Shown: positions 1-17,314 of the stretch, one piece after another
How the letters are laid out: every line of letters starts with the position of its first letter
Numbering within the stretch: the stretch's first letter is position 1
Source: a bacterium
GTDB lineage: Bacteria; Planctomycetota; Planctomycetia; Pirellulales; UBA1268
Length of the DNA stretch: 35,710 nt
Assembly (NCBI GenBank): GCA_029978085.1
Contig: JAPOJV010000017.1
Coordinates: 1 to 35,710, forward strand
Reading direction: 5' to 3'
Notes under the pieces: model-generated
Told to the model about the DNA's origin: nothing
The model's database searches: none
What the model saw: only the letters and a program-made list of their open reading frames with translations
Position numbers and translations under genes: made by a program

Positions 1-2
1 AG

Positions 3-743
3 ATGGAGATCCGGGAATTGCTGACGAAGTACGGCTTCCCCGGCGACGAGGTGCCGATCGTCCGCGGGGCCGGCAAGCCGGCCTACGACAGCCCGGCGGA
101 TCCGGCCAAGAACAAGTGCATCGCCGAGCTGCTCGACGCGGTCGACGCCTACATCCCCGAGCCGGTTCGCGAGCTCGACAAGCCGTTCCTGATGGCCATC
201 GAGGACGTGTTCTCGATCGAAGGCCGTGGCACGGTGGCCACGGGTCGTATCGAGCGTGGCATGGTGAAGGTGGGCGACGAAGTCGAGATCATCGGCCTCA
301 AGGACAAGGCCGAGAAGACGACGGTCACCGGCGTCGAGATGTTCAAGAAGGTGCTCGACAGCGGACAGGCCGGCGACAACGTCGGCTGCCTGCTCCGCGG
401 CGTGGCCCGCGACGGCATCGAGCGGGGTCAGGTGCTCGCCAAGCCGGGGTCGATCAAGCCCCACAAGAAGTTCGAGTGCGAGGTCTACGTGCTGTCGAAG
501 GAGGAGGGTGGCCGTCACACGCCGTTCTTCGCCGGCTACCGCCCGCAGTTCTACTTCCGCACGACCGACGTGACCGGCTCGACCAAGCTGCTCGGCGGCG
601 TCGAGATGTGCTCGCCGGGCGACAACGTGAAGATGGAGGTCGAGCTGATGGTGCCGATCGCCATGGACGACGGTGTTCGCTTCGCCATTCGCGAAGGCGG
701 CAAGACCGTCGGCTCGGGTGTCGTGACCAAGATCCTCGACTGA
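3..743 (+). CDS. tuf: Elongation factor Tu, C-terminal part (5' end lies outside the window)
   Basis: ORF protein [22 protein letters not shown]...[13 protein letters not shown]...[49 protein letters not shown] is characteristic of EF-Tu domains 2-3; the N-terminal GTPase domain is missing because of the window edge. Confidence 0.97.
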   Translation: MEIRELLTKYGFPGDEVPIVRGAGKPAYDSPADPAKNKCIAELLDAVDAYIPEPVRELDKPFLMAIEDVFSIEGRGTVATGRIERGMVKVGDEVEIIGLKDKAEKTTVTGVEMFKKVLDSGQAGDNVGCLLRGVARDGIERGQVLAKPGSIKPHKKFECEVYVLSKEEGGRHTPFFAGYRPQFYFRTTDVTGSTKLLGGVEMCSPGDNVKMEVELMVPIAMDDGVRFAIREGGKTVGSGVVTKILD

Positions 744-820
744 ATATGTCCGGGGTTCCAGCCCCGGAGGAATGGAGAAATGAGTCCGGGGGCCCGGCCT
801 CGGACGGTAGGTAAAAACAA

Positions 821-851
821 GCCGGGCTTCGAGGTCGCCTCGAAGCCCGGC
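821..851. terminator. Perfect 14-bp hairpin between tuf and tRNA-Trp
   Basis: GCCGGGCTTCGAGG-TCG-CCTCGAAGCCCGGC; preceded on + by GTAAAAACAA, so the T-tract (TTGTTTTT) follows the hairpin only on the minus strand. Confidence 0.6.
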
Positions 852-857
852 GAACAC

Positions 858-930
858 AGGGGCGTAGCTCAACTGGCAGAGCGCTGGTCTCCAAAACCAG
901 AGGTTGCGAGTTCGATCCCCGCCGCCCCTG
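858..930 (+). tRNA. tRNA-Trp (anticodon CCA)
   Basis: Acceptor AGGGGCG/CGCCCCT, D-arm GCTCAACTGGCAGAGC, anticodon arm CTGGT-CTCCAAA-ACCAG, T-loop TTCGATC (T-stem has one A-C mismatch), discriminator G; CCA not encoded. Confidence 0.95.
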
Positions 931-1000
931 CACGCAGTTGCCGCGGCGCGTCACGAGGCGCGCCGTGGCCCCGCGGGCGGGCAGTCCGGCGACGGAGCGC

Positions 1001-1516
1001 ATGATGGCAAGCACACAAGAGAATCACGTCCGCGGCGGCAGTGTCTGGGGAGAGCTCCTCAGCGCCTCGGTCTACAAGCCCACGCAGGGGCGGCTGGCGC
1101 GTCAGCTGACGTTCGCCGCCCTGGCCTTGATCATCGGGATCGGTGTATGGCGACTCGCCCAACTGCTGCCGCTCTGGTTCGCGGGCACCGCTGCGCTCCC
1201 GGCCGGCGATCTCCCGGCCGATGCGGCGTCGGGCCTCTCGGCGTTCGGCGACATCGGGGTGGTGCGGTTTTTGGTGCCGGGCCTGTTGCTCGCGGCGGGG
1301 CTCTGGTTCTGCTACCGGCTGGTCAATGTCCCGCGGTTTGCCGACTTCCTGATCTCGGTCGAGGCGGAAATGGCGAAGGTGTCGTGGCCGAGCGGGGGCG
1401 AGGTGGCCCGCAGCTCTGCCGTGATTATCTTTTTGATCTTCGCGTTGGCGGCGATTCTGGCTGGGTACGATCTCTTTTGGTGGTTCATCCTGCGGTACGT
1501 GCTCCAGATCACCTGA
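1001..1516 (+). CDS. secE: Preprotein translocase subunit SecE
   Basis: Located between tRNA-Trp and nusG; C-terminal region FLISVEAEMAKVSWPSGGEVARSSAVIIFLIFALAAILAGYDLFWWFILRYVLQIT is SecE-like. Start at 1001 or 1004 preferred over 938. Confidence 0.9.
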   Translation: MMASTQENHVRGGSVWGELLSASVYKPTQGRLARQLTFAALALIIGIGVWRLAQLLPLWFAGTAALPAGDLPADAASGLSAFGDIGVVRFLVPGLLLAAGLWFCYRLVNVPRFADFLISVEAEMAKVSWPSGGEVARSSAVIIFLIFALAAILAGYDLFWWFILRYVLQIT

Positions 1517-1532
1517 CGACCGGAATAGCGAT

Positions 1533-2300
1533 ATGACTGCAACATTCGACGATTCGATGGGCGGTGAGCAGGCGGCTGCCGAAGCTACCGACCTGCCGCG
1601 GTCGCACTCGGCTGACGGAGCCCCCGCCGATGCTGTGCCGCCGGTGGTGAACGACGCCGAGGACGACGACGACGGCACTCCCGCCGAGCTCGAGGATCCG
1701 TTCGCCGGTGACGAAAACGCCACGCCTGTCGAGGTCGCTGCCGAAGCTGCGGCCGCGGCTGCGGTGGGTGACAAGCAGTGGTACATCCTCAAGGTGCAGA
1801 GCAACCGGGAGGATTCGATCCGCGAGACCCTCCTCCGCCGGATTTCGCTCCAGGGCCTCGACCGGTTCTTCGGCGACGTCGTCGTGCCGAAGGAGCAGGT
1901 GACGGAGTTCAAAGGGGGCAAAAAACGCGTCGTTTCTCGCAAGCTCTATCCGGGATACATCCTGGTGAACATGATCTTGAACGACGAGACCTGGTACCTC
2001 GTGCGGGAGACCGGCGGCATCGGTGACTTCACCGGCTCCGCCGGCCGGCCGAGCCCCATGCTCCCGCAGGACGTGGCCAAGCTGCTCAACAAGGCCGAGG
2101 AGAAGACCGCCGAGACTCCGCGGCTCAAGATCAACTTCAAGAAGGGTGACCGCGTGAAGATCAACGAGGGCACCTTCGAGAACTTCGAGGGCGAAGTCGA
2201 GCAGATCGACGAGGCCAACGGCCGCGTGACGGTGATGCTCAGCATCTTCGGCCGCTCGACCCCGGTGGATATCGAATACTGGCAGATCGAATCGGTCTGA
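1533..2300 (+). CDS. nusG: Transcription termination/antitermination protein NusG with an acidic N-terminal extension
   Basis: [24 protein letters not shown]...[14 protein letters not shown]...[52 protein letters not shown] (NGN + KOW). Confidence 0.96.
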   Translation: MTATFDDSMGGEQAAAEATDLPRSHSADGAPADAVPPVVNDAEDDDDGTPAELEDPFAGDENATPVEVAAEAAAAAAVGDKQWYILKVQSNREDSIRETLLRRISLQGLDRFFGDVVVPKEQVTEFKGGKKRVVSRKLYPGYILVNMILNDETWYLVRETGGIGDFTGSAGRPSPMLPQDVAKLLNKAEEKTAETPRLKINFKKGDRVKINEGTFENFEGEVEQIDEANGRVTVMLSIFGRSTPVDIEYWQIESV

Positions 2301-2340
2301 AACCGACACCCAGCGACGCACAGACAAGAGGATTGCTGCA

Positions 2341-2766
2341 ATGGCGAAACAGATGGTTGGACAGGCGAAATTCCAGGTGCCCGGTGGTCAGGCCACTCCG
2401 GCGCCGCCGGTGGGCACCTCGCTCGGCCGGTTTGGCATCAACCTCGGCCAGTTCGTCCAGCAGTTCAACGATCGCACCCGTGAGGCGGCCGGCATGCCGA
2501 TCCCGGTGGTGGTCACCGTCTACAACGATCGCTCGTTCGACTTCATCACGAAGAGCCCGCCGGCCGCGGCCCTTTTGAAAAAGGCTGCCGGTCTGGCCAA
2601 GGGGTCGGGCGTGCCGAACCGCGACAAGGTCGGCAAGGTCACCAAGGCGCAGGTCGATGAGATCGTGCGGCTCAAGGGGGCCGACCTCAACGCCCGTGAC
2701 GGCGAGCATGCCCGCCGCATGGTCGAAGGCACTGCCCGCAGCATGGGCATCACCGTGGAGGGCTGA
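2341..2766 (+). CDS. rplK: 50S ribosomal protein L11
   Basis: [40 protein letters not shown]...; operon position. Confidence 0.97.
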   Translation: MAKQMVGQAKFQVPGGQATPAPPVGTSLGRFGINLGQFVQQFNDRTREAAGMPIPVVVTVYNDRSFDFITKSPPAAALLKKAAGLAKGSGVPNRDKVGKVTKAQVDEIVRLKGADLNARDGEHARRMVEGTARSMGITVEG

Positions 2767-2817
2767 GCCCTCCGATCTCCGTTCACGTTCCATTCATTCC
2801 GCGAAAGACCCTGACTC

Positions 2818-3504
2818 ATGACCGTCGCCAGCACCAAGCGCATGCGGGCCATGCTCGCCGTGAAGCCGCAGACCGAGGCCCCGCTGTCTCTTGCCGAGGC
2901 CATTGAGGCCCTGAAGAAGTTTCCGCCGACCAAGTTCGACCAGACGGTCGAGATCCACATGCGTCTGGGTATCGACCCGAAGCAGGCGGATCAGATCATC
3001 CGCGGCTCGATCGTGCTGCCTCACGGCATCGGCAAGTCCAAGCGGGTGGTCGTGTTCGCCAAGGGCAACCTGGCCGACGACGCGAAGGCGGCTGGTGCCG
3101 AAGAGGTCGGTGCCGACGATCTCGCCAAGAAAATCAAGGAGGGCTGGACCGACTTCGACGTCTGTATCGCCGCGCCCGACATGATGGGCCTCGTGGGCCC
3201 GCTCGGCAAAGTGCTCGGCCCCCGTGGCCTGATGCCCAGCCCGCGTGCCGGAACGGTCACGGCCGACATCAAGAAGACGGTGAGCGAGTACAAGGCCGGC
3301 AAGGTCGAGTTTCGCAACGACCCCACGGGCATCGTGCACGCCGTAGTCGGCAAGTTCAGCTTCGATTCGGGGAAGCTCGCCGACAACGTCCGGGCATTCA
3401 TCGATCACATCCTGTCCCTGCAGCCGTCGAGCGTGCGTGGCCAGTACGTGAAGAGCATCTCGATTTGCGGCACGATGACCCCCGGCATCATGGTCGCCGC
3501 CTGA
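2818..3504 (+). CDS. rplA: 50S ribosomal protein L1
   Basis: ...[40 protein letters not shown]...[26 protein letters not shown]... Confidence 0.97.
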   Translation: MTVASTKRMRAMLAVKPQTEAPLSLAEAIEALKKFPPTKFDQTVEIHMRLGIDPKQADQIIRGSIVLPHGIGKSKRVVVFAKGNLADDAKAAGAEEVGADDLAKKIKEGWTDFDVCIAAPDMMGLVGPLGKVLGPRGLMPSPRAGTVTADIKKTVSEYKAGKVEFRNDPTGIVHAVVGKFSFDSGKLADNVRAFIDHILSLQPSSVRGQYVKSISICGTMTPGIMVAA

Positions 3505-3539
3505 CACCTCCACGAATCTCACGCTGAAAGTTCCCACTC

Positions 3540-4091
3540 ATGAGCAAGCTCATCAAAAACATGCTGGTCGACGACCTCAAGGGCCGCCTGCAGGGCGTCG
3601 GTGAGGTGATCGTCGTGAGCCTTGGCAGGCTCGATGCCCAAAAGACCACGCAGCTCCGCCAGGCATTGCGGAAGAAGCGGATCAGTCTGCAGCTCGTCAA
3701 GAACAGCCTGGCCCGCCGCGCCATGCTCGGCACGCCACTCGAGCCCGCGCTCGAGGAGGCCGAAGGCATGCTGGCGATCGCCTGGGGCGGCGACGATGTC
3801 GTCGATCTTGCGAAGGAGCTCGACCGCCTCTCGGGCGTGAAGGACTTTGATGGCTTCGAGTGTCGCGGCGGCGCCCTTGACGGCGCCCGTCTCGATGCCG
3901 GCGACGTCAAAAAGGTCGCCAAGTGGCCCACGCGGGTCGAGCAGCTGTCGATCCTCTCCGGACAGATTTCGTCGCTGGCGGGCACACTCGCCGGGCAGAT
4001 TGTTTCTGCCGGTGGCACCCTGGCTGGCCAGATTTCGCAGCGGGCCGACGACCTGGAAAAGGCCGGCGGCGAGGCGGATTCGGCCGCCTGA
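3540..4091 (+). CDS. rplJ: 50S ribosomal protein L10
   Basis: Position between rplA and rplL; LRKKRISLQLVKNSLARRAMLGTPLEPALEEAEGMLAIAWGGDDVVDLAKEL. Confidence 0.95.
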   Translation: MSKLIKNMLVDDLKGRLQGVGEVIVVSLGRLDAQKTTQLRQALRKKRISLQLVKNSLARRAMLGTPLEPALEEAEGMLAIAWGGDDVVDLAKELDRLSGVKDFDGFECRGGALDGARLDAGDVKKVAKWPTRVEQLSILSGQISSLAGTLAGQIVSAGGTLAGQISQRADDLEKAGGEADSAA

Positions 4092-4222
4092 GTGGCTGGC
4101 GCCCGGAATTTTCCGGGGCGGGCTTCACTCCGACGAATCACATGGTATGAAGGAAGGCTCGCCGCAGGGCGGGCCGATACGGTCCCCAGGCACTCCGCAA
4201 CCACAAACCACACCACTTTACC

Positions 4223-4254
4223 GCTGTCGCCGTCATCCGGCGACAGCATTTTTT
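4223..4254 (+). terminator. Rho-independent terminator/attenuator between rplJ and rplL
   Basis: GCTGTCGCCG-TCATC-CGGCGACAGC (perfect 10-bp stem, 5-nt loop) followed by ATTTTTT; rplL ATG at 4277. Confidence 0.8.
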
Positions 4255-4276
4255 CGAAGGGAAAGGACCTCGAGCG

Positions 4277-4702
4277 ATGGCAACGGCTGAAGCAACCCGT
4301 GAATTCTCCAACGAGACCAAGGAACTCGGCGACAAGATCGTCGGTCTGACGCTCAAGGCTGCGAAGGAGCTGTCCGACTACCTCGACGAAGTCCACGGCA
4401 TCAAGCCCGCCGCTGGCGGCGCCGTGATGATGGCTGCTCCCGCAGCCGGCGGCGGTGCCGCTGGTGGCGGTGGCGAAGCTGCCGCCGAGAAGACCGAGTT
4501 CGACGTGATCCTCGAGAACTTCGGCGACAACAAGATCGGCGTCATCAAGGTGGTCCGCGCTGCGACCGGCCTTGGCCTGAAGGAGGCCAAGGACATGGTC
4601 GAGGCCTGCCCTGCCAAGGTGAAGGAAGGCATCTCGAAGGCCGACGCCGAGAAGCTCAAGAAGGAGCTCGAGGAAGCCAAGGCGAAGGTGTCGATCAAGT
4701 AG
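4277..4702 (+). CDS. rplL: 50S ribosomal protein L7/L12
   Basis: [89 protein letters not shown]. Confidence 0.97.
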   Translation: MATAEATREFSNETKELGDKIVGLTLKAAKELSDYLDEVHGIKPAAGGAVMMAAPAAGGGAAGGGGEAAAEKTEFDVILENFGDNKIGVIKVVRAATGLGLKEAKDMVEACPAKVKEGISKADAEKLKKELEEAKAKVSIK

Positions 4703-4730
4703 CCCGCCTCGCTGCCGCGTCCGTTCAATC

Positions 4731-4768
4731 CCCCGCCTTCCCGCCCGTTTGGGCGGGAGGCTGGCGGG
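4731..4768 (+). promoter_or_regulatory. Two-part GC-rich hairpin in the rplL-rpoB spacer (candidate attenuator)
   Basis: CCCGCC-TT-CCCGCCC-GTTT-GGGCGGG-AGGCT-GGCGGG followed by TTTGT. Confidence 0.45.
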
Positions 4769-5018
4769 TTTGTCTGGAAACGGTATAGTATTTGCGGTTC
4801 GCTTGCCTGCCCTGTCTCTCTGTTCCCGGTTTCCCAGCCCTCCCTGTTCTTCCCAGGTCGTGCCGCCTGCGGTCGAACGTGCTTGTCGTTTGTTCGGGTT
4901 CGTTTCCTGTCGTGTCGACTGAACGGTCGTCAGTCGTCGGCGCGAAGAGCGAGCCACGCCGCCAGTCTCGCGCCAGCAGTCGCCCCTGCCATCGCAACGC
5001 TTTAGGAGCCTTTTCTAC

Positions 5019-8777
<3,759 letters not shown>

Positions 8778-8780
8778 CCC

Positions 8781-13121
<4,341 letters not shown>

Positions 13122-13160
13122 GCCGCTGGCCGGCTCCGGCGTTGACGCCCGGAGGTGCGT

Positions 13161-14084
13161 ATGCCGCAGCGGACGACCAGTTGGCTGGTGACGGAGGGGC
13201 CGACCGTTCCCGTCGGCCAGGTCGCCATGCGAACGCTCCGCGGACGGCTCCGCGCCGTCTGGGCCGAGGCCCAGGCAGCGGCCGAAGGCACGGCACCGGA
13301 GCACGTGCATCGGCTGCGTGTCGCAACTCGCCGTACGCTGGCGGCGTTCGACGTGTTTCGCGACGTGCTGCCGGCGAAGCGGTCCGCCTGGTTTCGCAAG
13401 CGGCTCCGAATCCTGCGGCGGGTTGCCGGCGACGCCCGCGACCTCGACGTGCTCACGGGGCGTCTGCGGCAGGATGACGAACGACCCGCACCTGCCCGCA
13501 CCGCCCGGGCCAGGCTCGTCGCGATGCTCGCGAAGCAACGCACCGTCTCCAGAGCGCCGATCCGCGAACTCTACGAGCGGCTGGCCGATGCCGACTGGTC
13601 GGCCCGGGTCGATGACCTCATGGAGCGGGTCGCTGACCGCGGCCGCGATGTCACGTTCGGCGTCTACGCCCGCCAGCGGTTCGGCCCACTCGTCGAACGC
13701 TTCTTCGCCGTTGCCGATCGCCGGCTGCGGGATGCAGACGAGATCCATCAGCTGCGGATCGAGGCGAAGAAGCTTCGGTATGCCGTCGAGATCTTTGCCG
13801 GTGTCTTTCCCGCGGCCACGCTGGCCCGTTGCCAGGAAGCCCTCGAGCGACTGCAGCAGACACTCGGCGACTTTACCGACCATGCAGCGGCTGCCGACCG
13901 ATTTCGCCGCTGGTCGCGTGACGAGAGCATGCGGGCAGACCGTGATGCGCTCGCGGCGCTCCGCCGCCGCGAGGATGCCCTGGCCGACGACGCCCGCAAG
14001 GTCTTCGCCACGTGGTGGAGCCGGTCGCGGCGGCGGGCGCTTAAGCGCACCTTCAACCGGTCGCTCCGTCGAGAGTCGGCATGA
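13161..14084 (+). CDS. CHAD-domain protein
   Basis: LRGRLRAVWAEAQAAAEGTAPEHVHRLRVATRRTLAAFDVFRDVLPAKRSAWFRKRLRILRRVAGDARDLDVL matches the CHAD HxxRVxxRR-type pattern. ATG 13161 preceded by GGAGG (ORF track starts at GTG 13155). Confidence 0.85.
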   Translation: MPQRTTSWLVTEGPTVPVGQVAMRTLRGRLRAVWAEAQAAAEGTAPEHVHRLRVATRRTLAAFDVFRDVLPAKRSAWFRKRLRILRRVAGDARDLDVLTGRLRQDDERPAPARTARARLVAMLAKQRTVSRAPIRELYERLADADWSARVDDLMERVADRGRDVTFGVYARQRFGPLVERFFAVADRRLRDADEIHQLRIEAKKLRYAVEIFAGVFPAATLARCQEALERLQQTLGDFTDHAAAADRFRRWSRDESMRADRDALAALRRREDALADDARKVFATWWSRSRRRALKRTFNRSLRRESA

Positions 14085-15280
14085 CGTCGCGACACGCTTC
14101 CGCGCGGGCTGGGCAGCAACCGCCGTCGCGCGGCCCGTCGGCGGCCATCGTCGTGACAGTCGGACTCGGCCTGGCCGCTGCCATCTGGGGCCTCGGCCGC
14201 TGGGCCACGTCCACGGGCAGCCAGGCAAGCCCCGCGAACGGCGCGGCCGATCGCCAGGCCGCCGGCTTCGAGCCGACCGTGCCGGCAGGGACTGCACCGG
14301 GGCCGGCCCCAGCGGGCATGGTGTGGGTTCCCGGCGGTGAGTTCTCGATGGGCTGTGCCGATCCACGGGGCATGCCGTTCGGCGGCGACGACCCGATGGC
14401 CGACGCCCGTCCGATCCATCGCGTGCGCATCACCGGCTTGTGGATGGATGCCACCGAGGTGACGAACGCCCAGTTCGCCGCCTTCGTGAAGGCGACGAAC
14501 TACGTCACCGTCGCCGAGCGAACACCGCGGGCGGAGGACTTCCCGGGCGCACCGGCCGAGAATCTCGTGGCGGGGTCGATCGTCTTCGCGCCGCCCGCCG
14601 GCGACGTGCCGCTGCGTGACGCCACCGGCGCCGCCCATCTCCGCTGGTGGGCCTACGTGCCGGCCGCCTCGTGGCGGCACCCATTCGGCCCGGAGAGCGA
14701 CATCACCGGCCACGACGACGATCCCGTCGTGCACATCGCCTTCGAGGATGCCGAGGCCTACGCTGCCTGGGCAGGCAAGCGGCTCCCCACGGAGGCCGAA
14801 TGGGAATTCGCGGCCCGCGGCGGCCTCACTGGCGCGGCCTACCCCTGGGGCACGGAATTCAAGCCCGGCGGCCGCTGGATGGCCAACACGTGGCAGGGCC
14901 GCTTTCCGCGGGAGAATACGGCCGCGGACGGCTTCCCCGGCATCGCTCCGGTGGGTCGCTATCCGGCCAATGCCTACGGCCTGCACGACATGTCGGGCAA
15001 CGTCTGGGAGTGGTGCAGCGACTGGTATCGCCCCGACACCTACACCCGCGACGCCGGCCCCGACCTCCGCGCGGTCGTCACGAACCCGCGCGGCCCTGCC
15101 GACAGTTTCGATCCCCAGGAGCCGGGGCAGCCGAAGCGGGTGCAGCGCGGCGGCTCGTTCCTGTGCAGCGACCAATACTGCTCACGCTACATCGTGGGCA
15201 CTCGCGGCAAGGGCGAGGTCTCGAGCGGCACCAACCACATCGGCTTCCGGTGCGTGAAGGAACCAGACACGGTGCGGTGA
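14081..15280 (+). CDS. Formylglycine-generating enzyme (SUMF1/FGE) family protein
   Basis: MVWVPGGEFSMGC...WMDATEVTNAQFAAFVKATNY...RLPTEAEWEFAARGG...MSGNVWEWCSDWY...QRGGSFLCSDQYCSRYIVGTRGKGEVSSGTNHIGFRC; ATGA overlap with the CHAD gene. Confidence 0.9.
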   Translation: MTSRHASARAGQQPPSRGPSAAIVVTVGLGLAAAIWGLGRWATSTGSQASPANGAADRQAAGFEPTVPAGTAPGPAPAGMVWVPGGEFSMGCADPRGMPFGGDDPMADARPIHRVRITGLWMDATEVTNAQFAAFVKATNYVTVAERTPRAEDFPGAPAENLVAGSIVFAPPAGDVPLRDATGAAHLRWWAYVPAASWRHPFGPESDITGHDDDPVVHIAFEDAEAYAAWAGKRLPTEAEWEFAARGGLTGAAYPWGTEFKPGGRWMANTWQGRFPRENTAADGFPGIAPVGRYPANAYGLHDMSGNVWEWCSDWYRPDTYTRDAGPDLRAVVTNPRGPADSFDPQEPGQPKRVQRGGSFLCSDQYCSRYIVGTRGKGEVSSGTNHIGFRCVKEPDTVR

Positions 15281-15476
15281 CGCAACAGCGGGGTACGGCA
15301 TGACCACATTGGTTCGGCCGGCGGCAAGACGCTCCGTCGTCGCTTCGGGATTCCTCCCGCCACGCGTGTTTTCGATGGCACGCACATAGCTACGGATATC
15401 CCTGCGCTCCTCCTCCGGTCTCGCCGACCGTCCTCCTCACGATCGGGTGTCCAGTTTCGCGGACGTCAATCGATAA

Positions 15477-17246
15477 TCAGACGCAACGCATCAGCTTCTT
15501 GAGCTGCGGGAGCGTGCGGGTGTTGGCGATGTCGCCGGCTTCGAGGCCGGCGCGGCGGGCCTGGAGGATGCCGCACCGCATGACGTCGAGACCGCGGGTG
15601 GAATGGGCGTCGGTCGAGATGACGAGCTTCACGCCGGCCCGCTTCGCGGCGGCCGCGTGGCGGTCGTCGAGGTCGAGCCGCCAGGGGTTGGCATTGATCT
15701 CGAGGAAGGTGCCGGTGCGGGCCGCAGCCTCGATCACCGCTTCGATGTCGACGTCGTAGGCCGGACGGCGGTTGATGAGCCGGCCCGTGGGGTGACCGAT
15801 CACGCTCACGAAGGGATTCTCGATCGCCTCGATGATGCGGGCCGTGATCCGGTCGCGGGGCTGGTTCTGGCCGTAGTGCAGGCTGGCCACGACCCAGTCG
15901 GCCTGCTCCAAGACGTCGTCGGGGAGATCGAGGCCCCCCTTCTCGAGCATGTCGACCTCGATGCCCTTGAGCACCACGATGGGCGGCGGACCTTCCTCGC
16001 CGAGGGCGGCGTTGAGGCGGTCGATCTCGCCCCACTGTCTGAGCAGCCGCTTGCGATCGAGGCCGTGGGCCATCGTCACCCGCTGGCCGTGATCGGTGAT
16101 CGCGATGTAGGAGAGCCCGCGGGTGATCGCGGCACGGACCATGTCGGGGAGCGTGTCTTCTCCGTCGGTGGCCGTCGTGTGCATGTGGAGATCGCCGCGG
16201 ATGTCGGCGAGCGTCACGAGCTCCGGAAGGTCGCCCCGCTCGGCCCGCAGAATCTCGTCGCTCCCCTCCCGCAGTTCCGGCGGAATCCACGGCAGACCGA
16301 CCGCGGCGTAGACGTCGGCCTCCGTGCGGCCGGCCCGGCTGGCGGTTCCCCGGGCGTCGGCCTCCTGTCCATCGGGCCGCAGCTCGAATACGCCGTATTC
16401 GTTGATCGTGAGCCGCTGATCACGGGCCCGGCCCCGGAGCTTCACGTTGTGGTCCTTCGAGCCCGTGAAGTACTGCAACGCCGCGCCGAACGAGCCGTGG
16501 TCGACCACCCGCAGGTCGATCTGCACGTCCCGCGGCCCGCGGATGCTCGTCTTCGTGTCGCCCCGCAGGAGCACGGCCGATGTCTCCTTCCAGCGGTGCA
16601 GGTGATCCATCACGGCCGCGGCATCGTCGCTGTCGACGACCAGATCGAGATCGCCCACCGTCTCGCGACCGCGCCGCCAGCTGCCCGCTCCCTCCAGCTG
16701 CCGCACGGCCGGGCACTCGCGCATCCAGGCAAGCAGCGACTGCATGATCGAGTCGGCCTCATTCCAGAGCAGGCGGGCGTGCTCGGGGTTCTTCGCGAAG
16801 GCGATGTTGTCGAGGATCGCGGCCTGCGTCTTGGCGCCGAATCCCTTCACCTCCTGCACCCGGCCGTCGCGGCAGGCCTGCTCCAACGCGTCGAGCGAAT
16901 CGATTCCCAGCTCGTCGACGAGCAGCTTCACCTTCTTGGGGCCGAGTCCGGGCACACGCATCAGCTCGAACACGACGGTCGGCACCTGCTGCTCGAGCTC
17001 CGTGAGCAGCGGCAGCTTGCCGGTGTCGAGCAGGGCCTCGATCTTGCCCGCCAGATCGGCGCCGATGCCCTCGAGGTCGGTCAGGGCTCGGGCCGGGTCG
17101 GCCCGCACCGATGCCAGCGATTCCACCATGCCGCCGATCATCCGGGCGGCATTGCGATAGGCCCGCACGCGAAACACGTTGCCCCCCTGAAACTCCAGGA
17201 GGTCGGCCACGTGGTCGAAGACGGCGGCGATGTCGGCATTCGTCAT
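15477..17246 (-). CDS. polX: PolX-type DNA polymerase/3'-5' exonuclease with C-terminal PHP domain
   Basis: N-terminal VFDHVADLLEFQGGNVFRVRAYRNAARMI, HhH VPGLGPKKVKLLVDELG, GDLDLVVDSDD, and PHP motif DIRGDLHMHTTATDGEDTLPDMVRAA. Confidence 0.93.
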   Translation of the reverse strand: MTNADIAAVFDHVADLLEFQGGNVFRVRAYRNAARMIGGMVESLASVRADPARALTDLEGIGADLAGKIEALLDTGKLPLLTELEQQVPTVVFELMRVPGLGPKKVKLLVDELGIDSLDALEQACRDGRVQEVKGFGAKTQAAILDNIAFAKNPEHARLLWNEADSIMQSLLAWMRECPAVRQLEGAGSWRRGRETVGDLDLVVDSDDAAAVMDHLHRWKETSAVLLRGDTKTSIRGPRDVQIDLRVVDHGSFGAALQYFTGSKDHNVKLRGRARDQRLTINEYGVFELRPDGQEADARGTASRAGRTEADVYAAVGLPWIPPELREGSDEILRAERGDLPELVTLADIRGDLHMHTTATDGEDTLPDMVRAAITRGLSYIAITDHGQRVTMAHGLDRKRLLRQWGEIDRLNAALGEEGPPPIVVLKGIEVDMLEKGGLDLPDDVLEQADWVVASLHYGQNQPRDRITARIIEAIENPFVSVIGHPTGRLINRRPAYDVDIEAVIEAAARTGTFLEINANPWRLDLDDRHAAAAKRAGVKLVISTDAHSTRGLDVMRCGILQARRAGLEAGDIANTRTLPQLKKLMRCV

Positions 17247-17314
17247 AAGGAGCAGCTCGCGAGCCCCTCATCTTAACGCGGCAGGTCAATTCCTCTGCGG
17301 GGCGGCCTCCTGTG

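Noticed and set aside
15603-17276. 557-aa + strand ORF opposite polX
   Set aside because: Antisense to a recognisable PolX/PHP protein; compositional shadow ORF.
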